From Anadara kagoshimensis (Eukaryota > Mollusca > Bivalvia > Arcoida > Arcidae): a DNA stretch of 64,000 nt. Location of the stretch: assembly GCA_021292105.1 (NCBI GenBank), contig CM037873.1, forward strand, positions 17,476,527 through 17,540,526, read 5' to 3'. Below the pieces are notes generated by a model. It made no database searches, had not been told where the DNA came from, and saw nothing but the letters and a program-made list of their open reading frames with translations. The translations under genes were made by a program, and so were the position numbers. Each line of letters begins with the position of its first letter. Within the stretch, counting starts at the first letter, position 1. This document shows, one piece after another, positions 23,743-32,894 of the stretch.

Positions 23743-25044
23743 TCAAAAATGTTTCTATTAATTTATGATTAAAATGATTGAAAATGCACTGACCTAACCA
23801 AATTATATTTTTAAATGAAAACATCATTATTTATTTCTTCTGTACATAGAGAAATGTTGGGGAAAATGTGGAAACTTGATCAAATTTATACATCATTTGG
23901 GCCTCATTCAAAGATGCATCAGGGTCTTTAGGGTCAGGTAGGTCATTGCTGTTCGTTTTTTTTTCAGGTGTGATCATCATGCATATTCCAATTATGACAT
24001 AACGTTTAAAGTTGTTCCGAGTAGGAAGGTACGGAAGGGATAATTTCCACATAGTTGTATTTGTTGTTTTGTTAAAAACTTAAAAAATTGCACAGAATTA
24101 AATTCACCTTTGGGTGAATGAAAAACACTTTTTCTATTATCCTACTAGGTCAGTTTATTTTGTATCAAGTTTCGACAATTTTGTGAGTGTGTTGTAAAGT
24201 GGAACTTTATTCTTGCATTTTCCCTGTGCACTCAATTTGTGGAAATACAGTAGTGTACATGTACTGTTAAAGGCGAGGTCATAAATCAAAACGTAAATTG
24301 CAATTAATGTAAGATGTAACAGATGCAGATATTACTTAATGTGACCCAGAAACAAATATACTGGTCATATAGGTTCATCGCCGGAAACAATATATCTAAT
24401 TAGATCAATAGAATGCCTAACGTGTATCATATTTCATTAATCAGGGTTTGTTCCTCTGCAACATAAGTACACTTGAGACATGAAATATATATATAAGGCC
24501 ACACCAAATTAATTTTTAGATCGTCAGATTTTTTATTAATTCAGAAGAGTGAGTAATTAGAATTTAATGTATTTTTTCTGAAATATTTTATTCTTCAGAC
24601 GCACAAAATTCGAGCCAGGCCAGAAAGAGAGAAGAAAATTATTAAATAAAAAGGCAAAAATTAAAAACATAACTCACAAAATCATAGATTATACTGTTCT
24701 TGCAAATTCTCTTTGATCTATCGAATAATAATGTCACAGTATTAGAGTTTGCCGAAACAACAAACATTGGCACACGCAATCGTCCTTCACGAACTGTTGA
24801 TGTAAAAATCTGTATCACGAACAAAACCTGGATAAAACTTACCATACGAGATTGTAACGTAAACGATCTTAAACTGAAATCTTTTTTTTTACTTAATTGT
24901 TGATTTTGTTTTTGATTTTTACAGGCGTGTGGGTCCGAAAAACTACAAATTAATTTGGCATGGCCTAAAATAATAATCTCTAGAAATTATATTTTTTCTT
25001 AGAGCGAGTGTTTATGATAGATTTTTCTTTCATATAAACCGCAT
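23743..25044. other. Unrecognised; two overlapping coding-like frames
   Basis: 23,831-24,052 (-) contains NSNDLPDPKDPDASLNEAQM; 24,642-24,845 (-) contains REGRLRVPMFVVSANSNTVT, and the opposite strand there is also open. Neither has matching splice sites on both sides, so they are not called as exons. Confidence 0.4.
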
Positions 25045-25118
25045 TCACTTTCCAAGTAGATATCCACGTTTTTAACTTAATTTGCCAGATTTTATTGTCA
25101 TTTGAAAATGGGTAGGTA
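25045..25118 (+). mobile_element. Retroelement terminal tail
   Basis: ATTCACTTTCCAAG, TTTAACTTAATTTGCCAG and TTTGAAAATGGGTAGGTATG. Confidence 0.45.
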
Positions 25119-25271
25119 TGGGTTTTTATATAACAATTGTTCAAATGTTAAAGAAAGGGTTCTAAAATTTTAGTCGTTATTTTCCTAGGGAAATTCCAGA
25201 AACGAAACATTTACTAGAATCAAAGTCTTAAGCACCCAGAAATTTGGACTGCTAACATAATTATAATTAGA

Positions 25272-25322
25272 TAAAGACTTTGGGATTGTGATTTAAACAT
25301 GGACCGGTATGTATGTGTTTGA
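25272..25322 (+). mobile_element. Retroelement terminal tail
   Basis: ACTTTGGGATTGTGATTTAA then ACATGGACCGGTATGTATG. Confidence 0.5.
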
Positions 25323-25416
25323 TTTACAACATCACCAATCTAAGCAATGTGAGATCATTTATTTTGTTTTGACGAATTTTCATGGTTTAGAAGAAATACC
25401 ATTTAATGATATTGTA

Positions 25417-25596
25417 CAGTCAAACCTGTCTATAAAGGCCACCAGAGGGAACCAGTAAAAGTGGCCTTTATGGGCAGGTGGTCTTTATATACAGGTTTAA
25501 ATAATATGAATAGAGAACAACCGGGATACAATTCTACTAGTCTTTTTACGCAGGCGACTTCTCATATAGAGGTGGCCTTTAAGGCAGGTTTGACTG
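25417..25596. mobile_element. MITE, 180 bp, CAGTCAAACCTGTC family
   Basis: Left CAGTCAAACCTGTCTATAAA, right AAGGCAGGTTTGACTG, with TA duplications at 25,415-25,416 and 25,597-25,598. Internal inverted repeats read AAAGGCCACC and GGTGGCCTTT. An intact non-autonomous mariner-type element in structure. Confidence 0.82.
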
Positions 25597-25644
25597 TAAT
25601 TGCGTGGTTTGTGGTTTCTTATTAAGATTAGTATGTAATACACA

Positions 25645-25731
25645 CTATTTCATTGACATTTAAATTCGTAGGTCAGAATATCCACCAAAACTATGAAAAT
25701 TGGAACATAGCGAAAATTAAAGATTTCACAG
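25645..25731. mobile_element. MITE end fragment (ACTGTGAAAT family)
   Basis: TTTCATTGACATTTAAATTC through AAAGATTTCACAG corresponds to the right end of 50,654-50,815. Only one end is preserved. Confidence 0.5.
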
Positions 25732-26156
25732 CCAATCGCAAAAAAACGAAATTTCATATTAAGTTAATTTGCTTACTGATATTTGAATAGATATGAATAG
25801 AGCGGATTTAATCAATAAACATATATCATAAAATATATCTAATTTTATTTAATATATATAAAATTCTACAGAAATTATAATGTTTATATCAGTTGATTTA
25901 TACGTCATGATCGATATGGTGACATTAAAAGTTACACACGCAATATATCATCAACCCAGATGTTATAATGCACATATGTATAAAATAACTGAATTGAAAT
26001 GTATACGCACTATCTTATTCAACAACATCTGGTATTAACTTAAAAATAATCCATATTTGATAGAAATACATTTCAGTAAGTAAAAACCACACCTAAATCA
26101 GTAACCAATTCAGAAAAATCGTAGTTTTAAATCAATGTTGAAAACGGGTTTAAATG
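25732..26156. other. No recognised feature
   Basis: Very AT-rich. The same applies to 28,679-29,572, where the frame 29,326-29,583 (+) has no support. Confidence 0.5.
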
Positions 26157-26455
26157 GTTAATTAATCAACCAAGGCTTATCAGGGTCTCAAATAGTTTTA
26201 TGGCTGTCATCACAGTATTGTTGATAAGTTGATGTTTCTGTGTCCAGGATTGCATTGGATATATTTGACGTTCCATAGTTCCATGACTCAATTTTGATTC
26301 CACACGTAGCGGGTGTATCTAGCTAAACAGGAGTACTTACCCTTCCGGAGCACAAGACCTTGCTTCCCTGCTTCCCTGATGAAAGTTCACGTGTTAAAAC
26401 CTAACTTGTCAGTTTCAAAGATTTGTTTCTGGATTGTAATTTGGACATGGATTAT
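26157..26455 (+). mobile_element. Retroelement 3' end
   Basis: GGCTGTCATCACAGTATTGT, ATATTTGACGTTCCATAGTT, CTTACCCTTCCGGAGCAC, TGTTTCTGGATTGTAATTTG and ACATGGATTA. Immediately followed by the 26.46-kb tandem array. Confidence 0.7.
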
Positions 26456-26460
26456 AAAGG

Positions 26461-27330
26461 TTATCGATTATCAATTTCCCATGCTATAATATGGTGTTAA
26501 TGTTTTAAACCCGAACAAGGGTATCATTCTAAAAACATTGTTAGACTTAAAACATGCCATATTAGCACGTATTCGAAGAATGTGTAACGTCCTTTTTACG
26601 AGTAGTGACATTTTTCTTAATTGGGGAAAAACATCTTACTGACAACTTATACGAAGGTACATGCTAGATGTCGTTTAGGCTTTTAACCCGGCAACACGTG
26701 TATTATTCTAAAATATTGTTAGACTGAAAGCATGCTATATTTAGCACGTCTTCGAAGAATGTGTGACGTCCTTTTTATGAGAAGTGACATATTCTTAAAC
26801 CCCGCAAGACGTGTATTATTCTAAAATATTGTAAGACTGAAAATTTGTTTTGAAAACTTTTGATATGTAATTCGTCTTCGAAGAATGAACATTACGTTCT
26901 CCTTACGAGTAATGACATTTTTTCTTAATTGGGGAAAATATCCCACTCACAATTTATTCGAAGGTGTTATTTTCAGAATAATGAATGTTAGATGTGTTGA
27001 TGTTTTACATCCCACAACAAGTGTATTCTAAAATATTGTTAGCTAAAAAATAGGCTATATTTAGCACGAAAAGTGTTACGTTCTCCTTACGAGTAATGAC
27101 ATCTTACTTAATTGGGGAACAACTTATTAATGACAATTTATACGATAGTTTTACTTTAAATTTGATGTTATAAGACGATATTGTTAATGTTTTAAACCCC
27201 GCGACACGTGTATTATTCTAATGTATCGTAAGACTGAAAATATGCTTTGCTTTGAAAAACGCTTGATATTTAGCACGTCTTCGAAAAAATGCGTGACGTC
27301 TGCCTTGCAGGTATAGTTACATTTTACTAA
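26461..27330. repeat. Tandem array, about 110-205-bp units, five copies
   Basis: The motif TTAAACCC.GCAACACGTG followed by ATTATTCTAAAATATTG recurs near 26,500, 26,682, 26,795, 27,001 and 27,189, along with TAGCACGTCTTCGAAGAATG and CTTAATTGGGGAAAA. Units differ in length because the third lacks its second half. Confidence 0.82.
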
Positions 27331-27514
27331 ATTGGATGTCAATCCCAATTCTTATTCAATAAATCTATCAATCAACTTTCCTACACATACTGCGTCAAAT
27401 CTAAAAATAAATCCTTCACAATACGACAGATACTATCCATGGATAACTGATTTGTTTTCATGTCTGTCCATCAACAATAGAAGGTTTTAACATCTGTGGA
27501 GCAAGATGTAAGTA

Positions 27515-27962
27515 CAGGCCTGTCAATAGTTTAACACGGAGCTAACGAACAGCGTTCGGCTATCGAGTGACCGTAACCACAACGCTTCCGAGAGATAGAT
27601 AGCATCTGTCGAAAATATGTCGATATGTAGGCAATTACTGGCCCCGGTTTCACAATCATTCCTTAGCTAAGATTTTCCTAAACTTAAATTTTGCGAAATT
27701 TTAATCCTTTTTAATTTTGTTAATTTTGAAGATATTCGGGATTTTAGGTGTCAATCGTAAAATATTTTCTAGATTAAAACATTTGCATTTAGTTTTGACA
27801 AAAATATTCATCAGTAGTTCCAAAAAATTATTACCAAAATTTGCTAAATTTAAGTTAAGGAAAATCTTAGTTAAGGAATGATTGTGAAACCGGGGCCTGA
27901 GAGACATAGATAAGCTGTCGACACTTTTGTAAGCTTATTGTTAAACTTTCGACAGGTCTGTA
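27515..27962. mobile_element. Mariner-type MITE, interrupted by a foldback element
   Basis: Left end CAGGCCTGTCAATAGTTTAA and right end AAACTTTCGACAGGTCTG are inverted repeats, with TA on both sides. Known: TA target duplication and CAGT-like ends are typical of non-autonomous Tc1/mariner relatives. The middle (27,640-27,897) is a separate foldback element. Confidence 0.7.
27640..27897. mobile_element. Foldback element, 258 bp, GGCCCCGGTTTCACAATC ends
   Basis: The arms are inverted repeats of roughly 55-64 bp starting GGCCCCGGTTTCACAATCAT and CTTAGCTAAGATTTTCCT; the loop is AT-rich with no coding content. Nested inside the MITE 27,515-27,962. Confidence 0.78.
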
Positions 27963-28146
27963 CTGTACGTAAATAATATGCATTGTCCGATTAGCCGTCT
28001 GTTGCATACGCATTCAAATTCACAGTCTGGGCCTGGTTGTTCAAAGTTCATGTAGATTAACCAATTCGGGAGCGAAAAATTTAAAATTGTATTACAATTA
28101 CAACTGTTTTATTGACATGCAATTTGTACTTCTAATAAAAAAACCC

Positions 28147-28235
28147 TACCAATCTATTTTAAAATCACAATCCCACAGCAAAGTTAAAACTTTGAATACT
28201 AGCAAATTAGGTTAAACACATGAACTACATACACG
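28147..28235 (-). mobile_element. Retroelement 3' end, short copy
   Basis: On plus: AATCACAATCCCACAGCAAA, AAACTTTGAATACTAGCAAA, TTAGGTTAAACACATGAAC. Confidence 0.55.
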
Positions 28236-28591
28236 AAAGTAATATCAATTGTATACGCATTTGCGTTTCCACAGAAATGTATCGCAAGATACCAAAATTC
28301 ACTAAAAACAAAAAGTAATTAGACAAGTGGGGCTTGGGTGAACCGGATCAAGATGACATAGTGGTTATGAACTCATGCCAGTCTTAAGTACAAGTAAAGG
28401 TTGGCGTATCACTAAGTGATACCCTTTTCCGCATACATGTGGTATATATTTTTTTGTAAATTCTACTTTGTTCCCCCCATTTTTTTTTATAAAATATTAA
28501 TTAATGATACTGCTGCATTTAAATCTGAAAACTAGAATGAATTTTAAGAGTGAAAATAATACTAGTAATAATAAAAAAGTAAAATATATAA

Positions 28592-28678
28592 ATTCACTAT
28601 CCAAAAACAAAGTCAAACTTTGAAAATTGTCAAATTAAGATAAATACGTGACCTTCCACCACGAAAATAAGGTTGAGT
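28592..28678 (-). mobile_element. Retroelement 3' end, short copy
   Basis: On plus: AAACAAAGTCAAACTTTGAA, AATTAAGATAAATACGTGAC, TTCCACCACGAAAATAAGG. Confidence 0.55.
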
Positions 28679-29653
28679 TTTTACAAAATGTGTACACGTG
28701 TTTTCCAAAGGCGTGAACTTTATGTCTTTTTAAATAAACACATTTAAATAAGAATCAATAAAGGAAATAAAAAGAATGCAACATTTACATCAGCACATAT
28801 GGGATGATAGTTTTAGCAAGTGGTAACAGATTTTACCCATAAATAAAAATCACAATCAAATCGATCTAATGAATGGTACCAGATATTTAAACATTGATTT
28901 ACCTAGTGGATCGGGGAGTTTTGACCGTCCCATCTGTTACCTATGGACTTTACAACTTTCTAACTAATATAGTACCACACGCTACTTCCAGATTAGTATA
29001 AACAAAATGAATGCCTTAGAAATTTATGCGTTGTGTAGAAAAAAGGTAAGTTTTAAGCATATATTTACATATCTGACTCCAGGTTAAATTTTAATTAGAT
29101 GGCATATAAGGATTATTAGGCATATACTAGTATATAGAATCGGAAACAGGATGTTGTTGGTTTGTCGAAGTAATTTTTATATTATAATCGGATTTTCAAA
29201 ATTTTTATAGCTAGACTATAATAACACAATGTATAGAAAAGTTAACCTAGTTGTCCTGAGACAAGGAGGAATCTCGGTTAGGATGATGATATATATGCAC
29301 GGAATTCGTAATTATATTTTTAACTTTGATGTTCAGAATTGAAGATATTAGCAAATGTACTGTACACGGACACATTATCGTCCAAAAACAACTTAATTCG
29401 AATCAAATACGCGTGAGAATGATAATAAGTTTGCTTGACCAAAATCTTTGGTTTCCCCAATGCACTCTGGTTTCCCCACACTATCTCAGAACTTGCCAGA
29501 AAAACAACCTTGACAGGGATGTTTTAAACACATTTTTGCCAACCAGCCAATTCTCATTCTATTACCATATACTTTATTTTTAGCTTTTCTATTATTTTAT
29601 GCACTGTTGAAATCGTAGCTTAACTTAAACAGTGATATAAACCTCGGACACAA

Positions 29654-29898
29654 CTAAGAAGCAGTCAAATATTTCTGTAATTTCTGTAATATCAAAATGC
29701 TTTCAAAGTGATTTGTAAACTGTCTATCATTTACATTAGATGCATAGTTGACATCAGTCTGTTGACATATATAGTCAAATAGTTGAAACAAACCCTCTAA
29801 TTGATGATATTTTTCTTTATTGCAAAACAAATCGTCTATCCTGAAGTCTGCAATTCTTGAAGGTGACACGATAAAAGTTTGCCTTTCACCTCTTGTGG
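29654..29898 (-). CDS. Candidate terminal coding exon, unknown protein
   Basis: Seen on the minus strand: acceptor-like TTTAAGTTTTCTTAG ending at 29,899, then two bases and 80 codons to a TAG stop. An AATAAA lies at 29,578-29,573, about 76 nt past the stop. The peptide begins TRGERQTFIVSPSRIADF and continues IDDLFCNKEKYHQLEG, ending QKLQKYLTAS. Its residue mix looks like a folded protein rather than translated AT-rich noise. No family is recognised and no upstream exon in matching phase was found at higher coordinates. Openness of this length is expected by chance many times in such DNA, so support rests on acceptor, composition and poly(A) signal together. It could equally be a processed or decayed relic. 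Confidence 0.3.
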
Positions 29899-30064
29899 CT
29901 AAGAAAACTTAAATAACCTTTAATCTTAGTAACCTCTTTCCTTGTACACTGACTGTGAATGATGAGGGAGGAACAAATGACGAATCCACCTTTTTGTTTT
30001 ATGGGTGTGGATGGATGTGTCCTAACCTCTACCTCCACCACTCCGTATATTTGTCAGATGTATC

Positions 30065-30310
30065 CCAACAATGTTCTCCTTCGTTGTACATATTTTAATT
30101 ATATCATCAAACTTACTAATATATTTTTTATCAATTGAAAAGGGTACTTAGTTGTTTGTTTTCTCACCTAAGCGAAACTTTTTTGTCCAAACAATATTCT
30201 TCTTCGTGGTACATATTTTAATAATATCATCCAATTTATTTACTAATATAAATATTTTAATACGTTTAAAAGGGTTGTGAATTATTTTCTCACCTAAGCA
30301 AATGCTTTTT
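30065..30310. repeat. Tandem duplication, about 121 bp, two copies
   Basis: AACAATGTTCTCCTTCG (30,067) and AACAATATTCTTCTTCG (30,189) start two related units that share TGTACATATTTTAATTATAT and TTCTCACCTAAGC. Confidence 0.75.
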
Positions 30311-31107
30311 TCGTCGCCAGTCTTCCTTGGAAAAATGTGTGACCTTGAATCACAATTTTCTGCGTATTCTTACGCCGTTTGTGATAACTGCAGTTTATCA
30401 AATGTTTACTAATAATAACACCAATTCCGTACATGTGGTAATCTAAAATTGGCTATATCACTCAACCCGAGTGAGATTACACTTCTAGATAAGTGATGTC
30501 ACACCACTCCGACTTTCCCGAATACTGTCGACTTTTAGCTCGCTGCTTCGACTTATTCTTATAAATTATTAACATGAACAGATGTGTCATGAAAAGTAAA
30601 TTAGCGATGTCCCTTTTGATCTAAATTTCTGGAAATAGGTCCTTCCTTGTTTAGTTTTGCATATTACTATTAGATAGTCGTCTGCAAAAATGTCAACTTT
30701 GGAAAGAATTTTAGATGAATTGACTGTAAAGATTTTGTAATGAGATGGTTTGATTGATCAGCAGCAATCAGGGGAAACAAAAGGTATAATCATGAATCGA
30801 GTCCATTGATTTATTAGAATAAATACTGATTCTGAAGTTCTCATTGCGGTGAAAACATGAAGAACAAAGACACTTTTTGTGAAACGCAGTCGTATGTTAA
30901 AATATTTGTCTATTTCCTGAAATCAAAATTACCTGTTCGTAAATCTTAAATTTTCTAAAAAAAAAATCAACAACCCAACTTTAATTATGCTTAATCGTTC
31001 AAAGTATTTTTTAGGTGGGTTTGGTTAAACACCTTTTGTTCTTTTTTTCTCTCCTTTCAACATCTTAACAAATATTGCTATGTTAGTTTGTGATATGTCA
31101 TTTTTCA

Positions 31108-31160
31108 ATTTTTTGTTTGTATTTTGATTTTGATGTTTACATGGACTGGTGTGTTTATTT
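31108..31160 (+). mobile_element. Possible retroelement terminal tail
   Basis: TTTTGATTTTGATGTTTACA then TGGACTGGTGTG. Confidence 0.35.
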
Positions 31161-31564
31161 GCTGAAAGACTAAAGAATTATATAGAATTACTCCAAATCC
31201 GGCAATCACCAGTAATAGATAATGCAGATTAAGGTAATCTAGAATGATTAATTCGGGGTTTTACCTGAAAAATTGTTCACTGTTGATATAAAGTTTTACA
31301 GTCTAGACTAGCGGGTTTCGAGTAATTGATAGTATCAGGTCGTAGAAAACCCCAACAGGCTACGATATTCTCAGACATTTTCCATGATCATGTTTGTATT
31401 TTAAATGAAGTTGATAAATATCTGTTTCGAGTGAGTCGGTAAAATATGCTTTAAAACCTAACAAAAAGACCTATCAATAAACAATAAAATTGCAAAGAAT
31501 GATTTTTCCTACATCTGTTTCTAGACTTCATATCTTTATAAATTTAAATCTTTCCATGTACCTT

Positions 31565-31765
31565 TCACTCTCAATTTTGATTATACACGTACCGAGTGTA
31601 GCTAGCTAAACAGGAAGAGCTTACTCTTCTGGAGAACCCAGCCTCCAGTCTCCGGTGGAGGTTCACGTCTTTTACTTAATTTGTCGGTTTTTAAAGTTTT
31701 TACATTGATTATTGGGTTGTGTTTTGAACATGGTCTGCTGTATTTGTTTTTGATTATAAACACCG
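31565..31765 (+). mobile_element. Retroelement 3' end
   Basis: CTCAATTTTGATTATACACG, GTGTAGCTAGCTAAACAGGA, CTTACTCTTCTGGAG, GTTTTTACATTGATTATTGG and ACATGGTCTGCTG. Confidence 0.7.
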
Positions 31766-32089
31766 GATTTACTTTATTACTTGCCATAAAATTCACGGCT
31801 TAAGTTATCAGAAAACAAAAAATGGTATTTTCCAGGGAATTGAATATTTCAGTTTTGTTATGCTGGTTTTAAATCAGTTTTCCGTGTAAGAATTTTCTTT
31901 AATTAGTTTTTAATATTTAGCACATATGGATGCAGCAGAATGGAAAACTGTCGATGTAACATATGTGCCAACATATGATTGCCTTAATCACGGTGACACT
32001 ACATAGTTGTTTATATGGTCCGATCGGAAAATTAGTCCTTTTGGTTCATAGTCTCTTTTAAGCCCAGGTTTTGTTTTATGCATTCAACT

Positions 32090-32340
32090 ACACATTTTGA
32101 CACGCCAATTGACGTATCGCCAGTCACGCCCACAATGTTCCGACAAAGGGCCGTCATGCTTGATTTACACCCCAAAAGAATGAAAACTCGGCCTTAATTG
32201 TTCAATTTAATGACGTCACTGACACTAGTACGTCATTAGTTGCTTTGGTACCATGATGGCGACCAGTGTCGGAATAAACCTATGAGCGTTGCTGGCGAAA
32301 CGTCAATTATAACGTTAATACCAGGTATATAGTAGAACAG
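32090..32340. promoter_or_regulatory. CpG-richer patch with a CRE-type TGACGTCA
   Basis: TGACGTCA at 32,211-32,218 followed by GTACGTCA, in about 250 bp that is visibly richer in CG dinucleotides (GACGTATCGCCAG, GGGCCGTCATG, GCGAAACGTC) than its flanks. Known: TGACGTCA is the CREB/ATF palindrome. Whether any transcript starts here is unknown; no first exon is recognised next to it. Confidence 0.2.
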
Positions 32341-32441
32341 TTTCTTGAGACATAGTTACACCGGCGTTTAACAAGCGCATCCTGTTACTGTTTGTATCAG
32401 TTTATTTACTATGGGAATTTGCGTTTTGTGTTTTACAATAA

Positions 32442-32572
32442 TATTACCACTACCTGTGGTGCCATATAGGGAAATCAAAACCCGAGTTCTAATAAATTTG
32501 GTCCAGAACGAGCTTTGGACCAAATAATTAGAACGAGGGTTGAGATTTCTTTATCTGGCACCATAAGTAATG
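32442..32572. repeat. Hairpin / MITE-like palindrome
   Basis: Arms 32,458-32,504 and 32,517-32,562 are near-perfect inverted repeats (GGTGCCATATAGGGAAATC against its complement), separated by a 12-base loop. Weaker complementarity extends outward. Confidence 0.75.
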
Positions 32573-32696
32573 ATAGACTCTATTTCTTGCACCACAACTT
32601 TTATTTGGAGTGACAGTGAGTGTCAGCGATGTTTTTCTTTTCTTTTTAATTTTTTATTACCGCAAATTGGTTTCGTTGAGGCATGCCGCCCGAAAT

Positions 32697-32893
32697 TTAA
32701 ATTAAACAAACACTAGATTTTACTTTGAAGTTTATTTGCGCGACATTGTCTTTTTCTCGGGTTATGAAGTCATTCTCAACCTTTCGACACACTTCTGATT
32801 TCATTGATAAATCTTTGCGGGAAAAAGAGGCTAATTTGCACAGGGGGTGCAAGATGGAAATTCTTAAACCGCTCTTTTCATGAATGTTTCTAT
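32697..32893 (-). CDS. Candidate terminal coding exon, unknown protein
   Basis: Seen on the minus strand: a textbook-looking acceptor (TATTTCTTTTCCCCCAG) at 32,894, then two bases and 64 codons to TAA, with AATAAA about 40 nt beyond (32,658-32,653). The peptide begins RNIHEKSGLRISILHPLCKL and contains SEVCRKVENDFITREKDNVAQ. No family recognised. It lies directly at the edge of the 1.49-kb tandem array that starts near 32,895, so it may be one end of whatever sequence was amplified, or a chance open stretch. Confidence 0.22.
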
Positions 32894-32894
32894 C

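Larger units (their letters stand above)
30311..32089. other. No recognised feature apart from repeat tails
   Basis: A GTGATGTCAC palindrome at about 30,493 is the only notable motif. Confidence 0.45.

Noticed and set aside
24642-24903. Minus-strand micro-exons around a GTAAGT at about 24,840
   Set aside because: The implied introns would be only about 55 bp and both strands are open, so the coding sense cannot be decided.
28331-28440. Another tRNA-derived SINE (TAGTGGTTATGAACTCATGC)
   Set aside because: Only an A-box-like stretch; no B-box, tail or duplication found.
29966-30360. Tandem donor-like CTTAG/GTGAGA modules on the minus strand read as repeated exons
   Set aside because: Phases do not fit the candidate exon at 29,898; a simple 121-bp tandem duplication explains them.
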